Assembly: GCF_000143415.4 (NCBI RefSeq)
Contig: NW_003314271.1
Span: forward strand, 537,591 to 601,590
Direction of reading: 5' to 3'
Source: Selaginella moellendorffii
Taxonomy: Eukaryota; Streptophyta; Lycopodiopsida; Selaginellales; Selaginellaceae
DNA length: 64,000 nt
The stretch's first letter is position 1. The number at the start of each line of letters is the position of its first letter. Below the pieces are notes generated by a model. That model saw nothing but the letters and a program-made list of their open reading frames with translations. It was not told where the DNA came from and did no database searches. Made by a program: the position numbers and the translations under genes. Below, one piece after another: positions 1 to 11,116 of the stretch.

Positions 1-478
1 GAAATACTTTACCACCTCCTTTGTCAGTGGACGGGGGTCGAACCACGACGTGCATTGTTATCACTCCACCGGGAAGCTCTCCAACGGGGACTCTTGATTC
101 TGACAATGTCTTGTTGTTCTCAAGCACCTTGCCAGCATTGATCAATTTCATGTCATTCACCGACTTTGGACCATTCTCTTTCTCTGAATATGCAATGAAT
201 CCGATGATCAAAGAGAGCTCCTAGAAGAAGAAGTTAAAGGAAAAACAAGGACGCAAGGAGACAATCACGCAAAGATATGCAAGAAAAACCATGTCACCCA
301 GGAAAATGTAAGGGGGAGAGAGAGAAAAAAAAATTTAAGTACCTTGTGGCCACTGTGCGATGATACTCTCCTTCAACGTGGCGATGGTCGTGGCGGGAGC
401 ATACTTGTAAGGCCCGATGTCGGAGCCATCGCTGAGCCGGAATTTGAGCTCCAGCAATTCTTGCCCCGCTGCTGCCAT
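1..478 (-). CDS. MUB: Membrane-anchored ubiquitin-fold protein (MUB), partial
   Basis: This is a small ubiquitin-like protein that, in its family, is prenylated at a C-terminal CaaX box and recruits E2 enzymes to the plasma membrane. Exon 1 (478 down to 343) encodes MAAAGQELLELKFRLSDGSD and continues to AQWPQ. Exon 2 starts at 183 and encodes KSVNDMKLINAGKVLEN and GELPGGVITMHVVVRP, the diagnostic MUB core. The intron (184-342) has a GT donor and AG acceptor and preserves the frame. The C-terminal end with the CaaX box lies beyond the left edge of the window, so prenylation cannot be checked. The ATG at 478 is the first in frame and fits the family N-terminus. The family call is firm from motifs; which paralogue it is cannot be said. 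Confidence 0.9.
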
Positions 479-1056
479 TTCCTGATCTAGAAATTCAAGA
501 ATTCCGCTGCGTCACGATCCTAGCTCTATACATTTGACGGACCAGCTCCAGCCAATTCCCACCAAAAGAATGAGCTAGATCTGCGACCTAACTAATCTGC
601 GCATCTGGAGCAGCCAAGCCGACTATCATCAACACCGAGAGCGCGGGCGCCGACCACCGGATTTCCTCGCCAAGATCTCCGATTTCCAGCCTTACCTCGG
701 AAATCCAAGCCGCGCGATCGCTCGGGGACGACGACGACGCGGCCGATGCGCGTCACTGCTGCTGCTCCACGCGCGTGCGCGTCACAATCCCCAAGCCGCC
801 ATAGCGCCGCCCAGCCCTAGGCGGCAACCCCTCTCCCCAACAAGAAAGACTCCTCCCACTAGGGTTTCTTCCTGGCTGTAGTGGCAAGCAACCGAGATGG
901 AAGGGAAAGCTCATATAATACGAGAGCCCGTCCGTACGGCACCCGAGTTCTGGCGCGCGAAATACGGAATGGGCCGCCGCCAGAATATACCTCGCCTGCC
1001 AGCTGGCGTGACACGTCTGTTTAGAATATTTTTCGAATATACTTCTCTTTTTTCTT
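479..1056. other. Intergenic: MUB 5' region and TPK 3' region
   Basis: No coding sequence is supported here. The part near 479-760 is the upstream side of the MUB gene. A telo-box-like CTAGGGTTT lies near 860, a motif common in promoters and leaders of plant housekeeping genes. The remainder is the 3' flank of the thiamine pyrophosphokinase gene. Open frames in this stretch show no recognisable protein. Confidence 0.5.
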
Positions 1057-1905
1057 TTAGCGCTCCATAGTCCACAATAAGTCCACGTCCGACTGGACTT
1101 TCACCACTTCGTTCTCCACGACGTTGCAAGTGCTGATGAGCGATCCAATCGCCATTGCCGTGGAGTCGAGATTCCATCGCAGTCCGGTAGTGGTGGAACT
1201 CTGGGATCGCTCGCCCAGGGGGACGAGACCACAATGCGCGCCAACTCTCGCCCTAATCTCGTGGAGGACGCCGTGGCGGAGGAGGAACACTAGATTCTCG
1301 TCGCTGGCCAGGCAGATCCTCAAGCCCGGGAACGCGAACAGCACATTCAAGTTGCCAAGCTCGTGATCGAATCGCCCGCCCAGCGCGCCCAGCACGACGA
1401 TCCTCTCCACTTCGTCGCCGCGCGAGGAATCTCTTAGGAAGCTCACGCATTTGTGGAGATCCGTGGAGTCCTGATCACTGGACATGTCCAGGATCTCGCT
1501 GCCCTGCGCGCAATTCGCGTACTTTCAGCTCTGCTCGACGCGAATTTAAGCTCATACCTTGGAGGCGTAGATCTCCCGGATGCTGGGCTCGATAGAATCC
1601 AAATCGCCGACAATGTGATCCGGGACGAATCTAAAGAAAGTGATTTGATCAAGCAAACCTTCTCAACAACACAACCTTTCGGCAGGGGAGGGCATCTCGC
1701 GATACACTCGATTGGCTCCTCCATCCGCGCAAACGCGCACTCGAGCTGGAAGAACATTCCAATTGATTCAAATAGATTCGCAATCAATCCACTCACCCAG
1801 CTCCCACAAAATGGGGGCCTCCTTTGGCAGAGTATTGTTGAGAATGACAAGCGCGAAGCTCCCCCGGGAGAAGAAATCTCTGTGTTCCAACACCGTCCCC
1901 TCCAT
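1057..1905 (-). CDS. TPK: Thiamine pyrophosphokinase
   Basis: The enzyme transfers pyrophosphate from ATP to thiamine, giving thiamine diphosphate; plant TPKs act in the cytosol. Four exons join in frame: 1905-1797, 1745-1676, 1630-1558 and 1503-1057 (232 codons plus stop). Family motifs appear in order: LWEL then CADGGANRVY, HIVGDLDSI, DQDSTDLHKC, GALGGRFDH and TTGLRWNLD near the end. These are the substrate and metal-binding blocks of the TPK catalytic and B1-binding domains. All three introns are about 45-55 bp with GT/AG ends. The protein is close to usual TPK length, so it looks complete. The start ATG at 1905 lies only 61 bp from the stop codon of the SUN-domain gene transcribed in the same direction. 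Confidence 0.93.
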
Positions 1906-1966
1906 CGCGTAGCCCTAAAAACCAGTCAATCTACCTAAGGAAAAGGGCAAAAAGTCAACGGTCCAA

Positions 1967-3463
1967 CTATTCCTCAGAATGGGGCTCCGTGCCGTGGACG
2001 CGGACCCGATACAAGCACGTATGCGTAGAGCTCCCGTAGTTTGACACAACGTGGACTCTGACTGTGTTGACCAGAAGCTTTGACGCGGTCTTGTAGAGCC
2101 GAAAGGTCTGGACGCTGGAGCTCTCAATATCATACCTGAATGATCCCAGCAAGACCCTCTCGCCCTTCTTGTGCGCCGCGGAGGCCTCCAGCCAGCCAAA
2201 CACCTGGAAATCTCTCGGGGCGCTCCCGGTGTCATAGGCAACCCTCTGTTAGATCCACCAGAAGAAGCACGGAATGAGAGAGATCGATCCTTTCTAAGCG
2301 ATGGTCTATCGATCGGTCGAAAGTGCTGCTAGCTAGCAGTGGCAACGATCGAGAGCCGAGAGGATTACCTTTGAGACGTGCTCGAGCGTGATGGAGTCCG
2401 CGTAGATGGCGGTGCGCAGCCGGATGTCCACGAAAACGTTGCTCCCTTTGAGCGGGAGGCACTGCCCGGGCTCGCCAAAGCTGGGCTCCAGGATCTTGTT
2501 GGCCTTGGGATGGCGGCGGTAGTCCCCGGGAAGAATGCCCAGCAATCCCGACCAGGGAGTGAGCGAGAAGTAGCCCTCCGAGTAGTCGATCACTCTCCCG
2601 CCGCCGATGGCCAGCGCGTAGTCTGTTCTTCCGATCCCGTCCGCCCTGTGCCTCTCCAGCTCGTCCTCGATGATCTTCTTGGCGGCGGCGCGGACGTCGT
2701 CCAGGCTGAGCGCCTTGCCCGATCCATCCGTGGCGCGATCGTCCGCCGCGCTTCCAATCAGCTGTAGTGTCTCCTGGCGAGTGAGGATCCCCTCTTGCTT
2801 GAGGAAGTTGAGCGACGATTCGATGCTGTCCATCTGGGATTTGAGGTTGTGGACCTTGGAGGCGATCGAGAAGGCCTCGGCGTCGATCATGTGTTCCACG
2901 TCGCGCTTGAGCCCCGCCATCTCCTTCCCGATCTTCATGTCGATGAGATCCAGCTGGGCTTGCATCCACTTGGTGGACTTGCGCAGCATCGAATCCATCT
3001 CCGCGAATTCCCTCGCGGATGGCACCAATCCCCCGCCCGCCGACTGTGATTCCTGCCAGTTCCAAAACGTGCTGATCAATCCCAGCACCACCACCAGCGC
3101 CACGAATCCCCACGAGAAGAAATGCCCCACGAGATCCCAGGCCGTGACATCAATCATCTCCGCCGGGGCCTCCGCCAGTGATGATCGCCGGATGGGCGAC
3201 TTGGAGGGCCGGGCTTGCTTCCTGGATCGCGTCACCGGGCGATGGGTCTCTGCGGCGGCCTTTTGAGAGGTGGTCGATCTAGTGCTGGATCGTCTCGTTG
3301 TTCTTCCCGAAGTTCCTGGAGGAGCCATCGTCACCAATTCTTTGCTCCTAGCCCCAGCTTGATCTCGATCCCCTGCCGCTCCTTCTGCCGCTACTCCTGC
3401 CAATCTCGCCGCCCCGAAGATGGAAGCCGGAGGAGGGCAGACGATCGCGGAAGCCATTCGCAT
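1967..3463 (-). CDS. SUN: SUN-domain inner nuclear membrane protein
   Basis: SUN proteins span the inner nuclear membrane and bind KASH proteins in the perinuclear space, linking chromatin to the cytoskeleton. Exon 1 (3463-2369) encodes a basic Ser/Thr/Arg-rich nucleoplasmic N-terminus, one membrane segment (FFSWGFVALVVVLGLISTFW), a coiled-coil-like stretch, and the start of the SUN domain with DYALAIGGGRVIDYSEGY and NKILEPSFGEPGQC. Exon 2 (2245-1967) completes the domain with VAYDTGSAPRDFQVFGWL. The intron is GT-AG, phase 0. With the ATG at 3463 the product is about 457 residues, near the length of Arabidopsis SUN1/SUN2. A downstream in-frame ATG at 3328 (MAPPGTSG) would give about 412 residues and also keeps all domains, so the start is not certain. 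Confidence 0.93.
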
Positions 3464-3582
3464 CACGCCATCAGCTTCTCACGCCGCGATCGCAACTTGC
3501 AATTCCTCCAATCCATCGATTCAAGCGATCGATGGCGCTGCCCTAGAAAACCAAGAAGAAATCACAACTAACCGAAAGAAAT

Positions 3583-3607
3583 GACGTGGCGTGGATGCGT
3601 CCACGTC
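3583..3607. promoter_or_regulatory. ACGT-core inverted repeat in the SUN/LD divergent promoter
   Basis: GACGTGG at 3583-3589 and CCACGTC at 3601-3607 form a perfect 7-bp inverted repeat with an 11-bp spacer. It lies in the 287-bp gap between the divergent start codons at 3463 and 3751. ACGTGG/TGACGT are core sites of plant bZIP factors. The same arrangement recurs at 17,461 and 18,410. The repeat is visible in the sequence; its function is inference. Confidence 0.5.
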
Positions 3608-3750
3608 GGCATTTCGTGCTATGACATGCCCGGGAGACGTCGTCATCGCCATAGCTGAAATATCCCTTCTTTCTTTCTCGATACCAATCAGCCCTAATGT
3701 GGTGCATGGCGCAGCGCTAGGGTTCTTGGAGACGCCGGCACCCTCCGGCT

Positions 3751-6700
3751 ATGGCCGACGCCGCTAGCAACGAGGTACGTGATCCGAATCTCGGGGACGC
3801 TGCTACCGCCGCGGCTGCGGCCATTCCTACTGCCGTGAGATCGCTGCTGCCATCGGCGGCCTCCAGCGCCTTCGCAAGCTCCAGTAGGGTTTCCGAGGCC
3901 GGGGACGCTGTGGTTAGGGATGGACAGGGCCGATCTTTCTCCGTTCCGGCAAGGATGGGTCTTTCTTGCTCGATGGAATTGCCAGGAATCTCCTTCGAGG
4001 ACTCGTCGGCTGCTCCCGCGAGCTTGCTTGGCTCCGCCAATTCTCTGGAGAACTCTGGGGTGACATCGGTGGATTGCAGTAGCCTGGCTGGGACGAGCAA
4101 TGGGGATCTCGAGTCCATTCCGGGCTTGGTGACGGAGGGGCATTCGTCCATGGAGTTGGAGAGGTCCTTGAATCAATCGGCTGTAGAGGGCGCATTCACT
4201 TACGAGTGTATGGACGCCTCGTCGCCGGATCCTCACCACGATTACCAAGAAGCGCTCGGGTCTTACCAGCAGTCGGAGGGACTTTTTCCAGCAGCGGGTG
4301 CTTCGGATGATTCCACTTCGCCATCTCTTGCCCAGGGCTCTTGCGCGGTGAATTCGGCGTTCTTCGAGGCGTCTGGATCGGTGGAGTTAGAGACTAGGTC
4401 CAGTCCTGTAGATGGTACGCAGTCTGCTTCTGCTGCTCTGGTGAGGGCAGTGACTTTGCTGGATCCCTCGTCTCCTACGGCTGTGAAGCGCTCGAAAGAT
4501 CTCATAGCTTCCACTCGCTCGAGTATTCCCGGTGAGAAGAGAGCTGCTGTTCCCCCGAAGAAGCCAGCTGATGTAGAGAAGGAAGAAGAAGCAATGCAAT
4601 TACCATCTTTGCAAGAGCTACAGGAGAAGCTTGGAGCACAGAGAAAGGTCTTCGAGAGTCAAGTTGACGAGCTGCAAAGTCTTCTAAAAGTCCAATACAG
4701 CCTCACTGGAGCGAACCCCCTTTACCTAGAAATGGTATCGTTTCTCTTACTTCGTCAACAATTATGTATTGACGTGTGTTACGGTTTTCCCAGGGTACTT
4801 CTGTGCTCGGCCCTCGAGCAGGTAAACATCTCATGTTTGCAATGCACTTAGCGAGAGTAAACGTTTTGCAGTTAAAAGGCCTGAAGATTCACTGCTGCCA
4901 GAGGCCCAGAGGTTGCTACGAGATGTATTTGCCCTCAAAGACACGGTCACCAAAAAAGAAGTGCTGGAACTTAGTGCCCTCACGGGTGCTGCGCGGACTC
5001 ACGTATGTTATTCTGGAAGTTGTGTCTTGTATAAGGTTTTATTTGATCTTGTTTGCTTTTACTGTAGGTCAATGACTTCTTCACGGGGCAACAGTCTCGT
5101 GTGAAGAGGCTGATACAAATGGCAACCGATGATACCGGAAAGGTTGACGTGAGCAGTACCGCGGAGTACACCCAGTCGCAGTTTTTCCCGACAAATACAA
5201 GCTCTCTGACAACGCTGAGCTCATTAGAGGCGTTCGAAAAGCTTCTAGATCACATGCGTGCAGAGAAGTCATTCACTGGCCAGTCGAATCTCCTTCAACT
5301 TATTTTGGAAGCGGACTTTGTTCCGGGACTTCGCTTGTGAGTTTCAATATGTTAGATATTATGTTGGTTATTTTCATACTCTTTGACTTTGCAGTTTCTT
5401 AGAGAACGGTGGCTTGCGTGTTTTGGCCAAGTGGTTGACTCAGGCAGCTTCTGAAGAACAGACGAGTCTCGTCAGGTTAATATTGAAGGTAAGTAAAATG
5501 TTTCTTTTACTTGTAACGCATTTTATGATTCGGCCCTTCAGGCTCTTCTACACTTGCCGATGATCCATGCTATTCCGGCCCATGTCTCTCCACTTGTTCA
5601 GATAATGACCAAGCTTCGGCTGTATTTTGCAACAGGTACCTTGCCATTTGTCATAAAGATAACTCACAGTGATTGTACGTATTAGACGTTGCTTCGAGAG
5701 CACGCACGTTATTAGCAAAATGGTCAAAGATTTTTGCACGAAATGGAGTTGGAAAATTAGCGGTGCAAGCGGCAGAGCCTGGTAATGCTTCTAATCTTAT
5801 TTGCAAGCTTCTGGTTCTTACTTCCTCTGTCTTCCTTCCCTTTCAGCTGGTGTTTCAGGCGCACTTGGACAAAGCAGGTACTGGCTTGTATGCAAAAGTG
5901 TTTGGATGCTTTACGATTCAAGCTCATTTGTGCAGCTCGAGTGGACCGTCTGTTGGTCCGGACAAGAAGAAGCTTAAGACCGGTATCATTGTCATTGCTA
6001 TGGTGTATTGTTCTAATTTTGTCTCAAAATTCAGAAACCAGCCCCGTTTCGGATGCGCAGAATGCGCAGAGGGCGCAGCAAAACAAGGTGTTGGCTCAGC
6101 CAAACTTAAAAGGATTGGACATGTCGGAGAGGCCATCCTCTAGCTCAAATTTGCGGTAAGAAGAATTTTAAATTTTAGTTCTCTAATTAATAGTGTTTTT
6201 AGCAGGAGATCTCTACAAACCGTCGATGACCCCGTACTTGCCACCCAGGCTTCGAAAAAGAAACTTGCTGAACGTAGGTTTCAGGTTTTTCTTTTTAATC
6301 CTCTTAAGGTTCTTGGTTGTCATTTTGCAGATGGCAAAGAGAAAAGACGAGTCGTTCTCGTGGAGGAGCTTACTGCAACGACAAGACGTATCAGAGATGC
6401 TAATGCGAGGAAGCCTTCTATAACGGATAAAGGATCACGGCCTCTTTCGGCAGATGACATACAGAAAGCTAAAATGCGGGCGCGCTTACTTCAAGGATCT
6501 AATCCAAATGCGGTGAACTCAAACCGTGGTAGTCAAGCCGTGGCACCCGATGGCAGCCCGCAAGAATCGATTCCTCCGACCGCTCCCGTTCAAGATTCAG
6601 CTTTGCAAGATTTAGCTATGCCAACTGCGCCACAAAAGGTGGAATATTTCAAGCCCGTACAAGAGTCACCTCCGTTGAAGGTTCCAACGACAGAGTATTT

Positions 6701-8044
6701 CAAACCGCTTCAGGAAGTAACACCAGCAACTCCGCCAAAGGTTCCTTTCGCGGAGTTCTTTAAACCGGCACCACCTCAGGAGTTGACACCGTCAATCCCG
6801 CTGGACGCACCACGGGCGCTTCAAATTGCAGAGCTTCTGAAGCGTGTAACCCCTTGGAGCATACCCCGAGGTAATGGCTGTTTATCTTCCTTTGTTCGGT
6901 CTCTAACTGGTTTCTTATCTTCTTAGTGTTTACCGTGGATCCGCAATGGACTGTTGCCGTTGGGGAAGAAAGTAAGGAGAAGGAGGTTCAATCCATGCGT
7001 GTGAAGCGTGAAGTGGAAGAGTTCTACTCTGACCCAGGCCTGATCCCCGAGAATCCAAGGGATCCATGGGACGTAGAGCCGGACTACGACGACTCCCTGA
7101 CCCTCCAAGTTCCACTGGAAGATGCACAGGACAAGGCAGAAGGTACAACAATCCCGCAAGCTCCAGAACCACCTCAGGCGGCTACCGCAAGTGCCCCGGC
7201 TCACGACCCCGAGCTGCTGGCACTGCTACTGAGGAATCCAGCGCTGGTGTCCGAGCTCACGTCCGGCGTAAAGCCTGACAGCACTCTCAAGCCGGTAAGT
7301 TGCATTCATTTCTTCTTCTTCTTTTGGAGCACGGCTTACACGCTGGTGTGTTGGTTTTGGCAGCTCCAACCTGTGCAGGCCGGTGGCGTAGCATCGCTTC
7401 TTCACGGCATCCAACAACAACAACAGCAGCAGGTAATGTCTCATCAGTTCCAAAGAGATTCCGCTCCTCCACAGCCACCACAGTTCCAGCCGCAGGGTCT
7501 GGAGCTCCCGTACCGAGAAAGAGAGCAGCAGCAGCAGCAGCAGCCATTCTACCTCCCAGGTTCGACGAGTTCTTTAGTAGTGGCACCGCAAGCTCCAAAT
7601 GCCGGAGACGCTACTGGGCGAGTTCCATGGAATGCTCTTGAGATGTTCCAGGCCCAGGCAAAGGGCGGCGGCGGCGGCGGCGGCGGTGGTGTTGGTGGCT
7701 ATGGTGGTAGCGGTGGTGGTGGCGGTGGTGGCGGCGGTGGGTTTAGCAATCTCGTCCCACCGGCCAGAGATTTCAATGCAAATGCCAATGGAGGAAACCC
7801 GCAACTTTGGAACCGAGTAAGTAATAATAATGTGTCGTTTGGCCAGCATCACCACCAACATCATCATCATGCTCATCATCATCAAGGCATGGAAATGAGA
7901 TCGTCCCTGGCGCATAATTTAGATGGGTCTGCTAGATTCGCAAGGCCGCCGCCACCCCATCCTCCACAACACCACCAACAAAGCAGCTGGTTTAATAATA
8001 ATAATCATACTAGGAGCTCCATACCGCCGCGGCCTGGCTGGTAA
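3751..8044 (+). CDS. LD: LUMINIDEPENDENS-like homeodomain protein
   Basis: Arabidopsis LD is a nuclear homeodomain protein of the autonomous flowering pathway. Fourteen exons resolve in frame (3751-4734, 4794-4821, 4872-5002, 5068-5336, 5395-5488, 5542-5635, 5686-5781, 5847-5877, 5936-5982, 6035-6155, 6203-6273, 6331-6870, 6927-7294, 7364-8044), about 1,184 residues. After a long acidic Ser-rich N-terminus come the LD N-terminal block (ESQVDELQSLLKVQYSLTGA), the divergent homeodomain (RLLRDVFALKDTVTKKE, VNDFFTGQQSRVKRL), a TFIIS-N/LW-like helical domain (GGLRVLAKWLTQAASEEQ) and RPLSADDIQKAKMRA. The last exon encodes poly-Gln, poly-Gly, Asn/His-rich and Pro-rich tracts, ending SSIPPRPGW. The N-terminal extension is longer than I would expect for the family. 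Whether this lycophyte gene regulates reproduction is unknown. Confidence 0.9.
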
Positions 8045-8512
8045 CATACCAAATTTTTGGAAAGAATGGCATTTTATTTTTATCTTTTTCTTACTTTCCG
8101 TTTTAAATAAAAAGAATTTCAAATTTAAATTATAAAAGGAGTAACTGTTTTCTTGGGTAAATTAGACACTTTATTTTAAGAAACATTATTTTAAAATAAT
8201 TTAAAAGAAATGGAAACATTGTTTATAAGAAAGGGAGTTTTCTTTAAAGCTAAAGGTTTTGTTAAGGTTAACTTTGTTTAATGTGAGACTTTCCCTTTTA
8301 CCATTTTAGGCAAAGTGAAAAAGTAGCCGTTGCGGTGAGGTGGCGATCCAACGGCCACGATGCCCGGGCATTGGCCACGTGGACGGCCGGCTGGACTGTT
8401 TTGGAGCTTAGCGTGTCGCTCGCCATGTATAATCGATTATTCCCATCTCTTCTCTCGTGACGGACGCGCTTTCTTCTTCTTCTTGTTCTTCATCGTCTCC
8501 TCCGGAGCTCCA
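8045..8512 (+). promoter_or_regulatory. AT-rich 3' flank of LD, then SAUR-like promoter with G-box
   Basis: Positions 8045-8330 are AT-rich with no coding signal and probably hold the LD 3' UTR. A perfect palindromic G-box CCACGTGG lies at 8375-8382, followed by a TATA-like TATAATC near 8428. Both are upstream of the ATG at 8513. G-boxes are bZIP/bHLH sites; the regulatory role is inferred. Confidence 0.4.
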
Positions 8513-9142
8513 ATGGCGATGGCGAAGAACAGGGTAAGGAGGAAGATGTGTGACAGGGTCGAGGAGCTGGAAGAGGTGGATCGGCATCCCCTGCTGGTGC
8601 ACCATCGCCGCCGCCGCCCGGCGCCGCGGAAATTCGCGTCACCGCTCCCCAATTTCTCGCCCGCGCGGAGCTCGAGCGCCAAGAACAGTGGCAGTGGCAA
8701 TGGAGCAAGCTCCTCGATTCTATCGTGCGTGGGGCTGAGCGGTGAGGGCAAGCGAGGCAAGAATCTCGTCACGCTCGTGGTGGGCGAGGAGGAGAGGGCA
8801 TTTAGGGTAGAGCCACAGATCCTGGATCACGGAGTCGTCCAGTGCTTGCTGGAGAAGACGACGCGCTGCGAGGCGATCGATCGCGAGTGGCGAGAGGCGG
8901 AAGAGATCGAGGAGGAGGGGGATAGCGCGTTGTTCGCCGCGCTGGATGGATCTAGCGTCCGTCGCTCATGGTCCATGGATCACCACCACCACCACCACCA
9001 ACGTCATCGCCACCCCCACCGCCGAGTGATTCGTGTCGATTGCGATGCGATCCTGTTCGAGCACATCCTGTGGCTGCTTGGGAGGGACGATCCATCGCTG
9101 CGGCACTTGAATGTGGACGAGCTCATGGAATTCTACTCGTGA
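8513..9142 (+). CDS. SAUR-like (auxin-responsive family) protein
   Basis: This is an intronless gene of 209 residues, a usual architecture for SAUR-type genes. The N-terminal third is basic and Ser-rich. The conserved block begins VTLVVGEEERAFRVEPQILD and continues HGVVQCLLEKT. The C-terminus reads VDCDAILFEHILWLLGRDD and then LNVDELMEFYS. This matches the long SAUR-like subgroup whose members end in a DELxxFY motif. A His tract (HHHHHHH near residue 155) interrupts the domain between its two halves. Classical SAURs modulate auxin-driven growth through PP2C-D phosphatases; whether this divergent member does so is not known. The ATG at 8513 was chosen because the reading frame before it lacks family similarity and overlaps promoter motifs. 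Confidence 0.7.
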   Translation: MAMAKNRVRRKMCDRVEELEEVDRHPLLVHHRRRRPAPRKFASPLPNFSPARSSSAKNSGSGNGASSSILSCVGLSGEGKRGKNLVTLVVGEEERAFRVEPQILDHGVVQCLLEKTTRCEAIDREWREAEEIEEEGDSALFAALDGSSVRRSWSMDHHHHHHQRHRHPHRRVIRVDCDAILFEHILWLLGRDDPSLRHLNVDELMEFYS

Positions 9143-9534
9143 TTCGGCAGGAAGAGGAGAACCAAACAGAAAATCGCGATGGTTCCTCCGGATTGCATAG
9201 ATCAAGCTTCGAATTACTACGAGTTTCGCGGCTCCAAGTCCTCTAGCCTCTGGATTTAACCTCCATAGCTCACAAGGATCGAGCAAATAACCGTCTAGAG
9301 GTTTGTCATGATCGATCGAACACTAGAAAAAACTTTGGAAGATATCGCAAGGATTTTGTCAAACAAATCATAAGCTGTATGACATTTCTTATTCTATTGC
9401 TTTTAGACGACGACCCGAGCTTTCAGCCATGGTCTCGCAAATCCTACACACGTTTTTGCCAGAAGGAGCTAGCTAGCTCGTCGAGAGATGGAGAACAAAA
9501 AAAAGGAGGCCGGAGAGTCAGCTCTCTCGATCGA
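9143..9534. other. Convergent intergenic region
   Basis: This is the gap between the 3' ends of the SAUR-like gene (+) and Cpn20 (-). I see no gene, repeat or RNA in it. It presumably contains both 3' UTRs. Confidence 0.5.
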
Positions 9535-10668
9535 TCAGGACAAGATCGCGAGCAAGTCGGACACTCTCATCACTACGTACTGGCTGTTGTCTTTGTTCTT
9601 AAACTCGTTTCCAGCGTACTTAGAGTAGAGAACATTGTCACCGATCGACACTTCGAGCGGCTTCCGGGTTCCATCTTCGCCATAAGATCCAGGACCGACG
9701 GCGACCACCTGAAAGATCGAATAGATCACTTATAACTTTAAAGCTTCTAAGATCTCGAGAACTTAAGTTTCTAAGAACTCAAGAACTTACCTCTCCGATC
9801 ACTGGTTTTTCCTTGACGCTGTCTGTCAAAAGCACTCCACCAGCGGTTTTGTCCTCAGCCTCTGCAACCTGTTTGGAAAATCGCTGTTTTCATTTCTTCC
9901 GAAAAGAGAATCAGACTTGCCTTGATCAGGACCCTGTCATTCACAGGCTTGAGATCTTTGATGTCCTCGGTGGATAGCAGCCCAATCACGTCGTCCTCCT
10001 TGAGGAGGATGTGGTCAGCACCATTGAACTGGATCTCAGTGCCGGCGTACTTTGAGTAAACGATCGTGTTTCCGACCTGCGAGGCAAACGAAAAACTATG
10101 TTCTTCGCACGACACGAATCGAAAAAACCACGTACCGTCACACAAGGTGGAACGCTCTTCTCGCCCATTTTCTTCCCTTCGCCAACTTCGACTACTTCTC
10201 CACTCTGAGGCTTGGTTTGCGAGGTCGTGGGAAGAATGATTCCACCATCGGACTTCTCCTCCGAGGCTTGGATCTTGACAAGCACGCGGTCGCCAAGAGG
10301 CTTCAAAGTTTTGTACTGCTAAAAAAAAGAAGCTCAAACGCACATTTCAGGCAATCCATCCAAAGCTTCGAAACAGCTCGCGAGAAACTCACCGTTGGAG
10401 GAGCAGTCACAGCAGCTCTCGCCACACCGGCTGATAGTCGACTAGCAGCCGAGGATTTGCTGCCGGCCACTGAATCGATGGAGAGAGAGAGCGCAGCGAA
10501 TTCCCCCTGGCACAAACGCGATACCCGATTGAGCACACGAACTGCCTAGACGTGGATTACCTTGAGCTTCCGGAAACAAGCCTGCTGATTCGAAGAATAC
10601 TTCCCGCTCGCGCTGCTGAGCAGCAGCGAAGCGCCGGCGCACGAAATGCTCCCCACTGTAGCTGCCAT
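9535..10668 (-). CDS. CPN20: 20-kDa chaperonin, chloroplastic (Cpn20/Cpn21)
   Basis: Cpn20 is the plastid co-chaperonin of Cpn60: two GroES-like domains in tandem that cap the folding cage. Six phase-0 exons join in frame: 10668-10561, 10506-10393, 10315-10136, 10076-9921, 9868-9791 and 9708-9535, giving 269 residues. The first two exons form a Ser/Ala-rich transit peptide. GroES domain 1 reads [33 protein letters not shown] and [11 protein letters not shown]. Domain 2 reads [28 protein letters not shown] and [11 protein letters not shown]. The intron after VNDRVLIK (9869-9920) has a GC donor (AAG|GCAAGT) instead of GT. The gene is divergent from the aldo/keto reductase, with 448 bp between start codons. 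Confidence 0.95.
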
Positions 10669-11116
10669 TCCGGCCAGGAGCGCTAGGATGACTCGCGGCG
10701 CCGCTGGGACGAAGAAGAATGCCGCAAGGAAGAAGAAGCTTTTGTCGCCAAAACCGCCCTAGAATGCTACCAAGGGTTTCGGACAGGGAGAAGCTTCGAG
10801 ACGTCCAGATGAACGGCCAGGATCGCGTCACATTATGGTTAAGGTACCGTACTCTTATTAACTAAACCGTACGCTTTAGTTTATCTTAAACCCTTCTTAC
10901 AACGGCCCCTTTAGCTTAAACCCTCCCTTTTAATCAGATGAACATAGTATTCTCACTAACATAACCGTACGATTTAGTTTAGCTTAAGTCCTCCTGTCTA
11001 ATTCAGCGGTTGAGATATTTTTCAAACGAACGGCACGGAATGTGCCACAGCACTGTTTTATTAAACCTACCGTTTACCTTAAACCCTCGCTTTTAATCGT
11101 CTCTTTTGTCTCGGCT
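10669..11116. promoter_or_regulatory. Divergent Cpn20/AKR promoter with internal degenerate repeats
   Basis: Two copies of a roughly 27-30 bp unit (ACCGTACG, one variable base, TTTAGTTTA then CTTAA) lie at about 10,866-10,893 and 10,964-10,988. A second unit, CTTAAACCCTCSCTTTTAATC, lies at about 10,914-10,935 and 11,078-11,099. Both sit between the start codons of the two divergent genes. CTTAAACCCT resembles a telo-box. The repeats are seen directly; their function is inferred. Confidence 0.4.
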
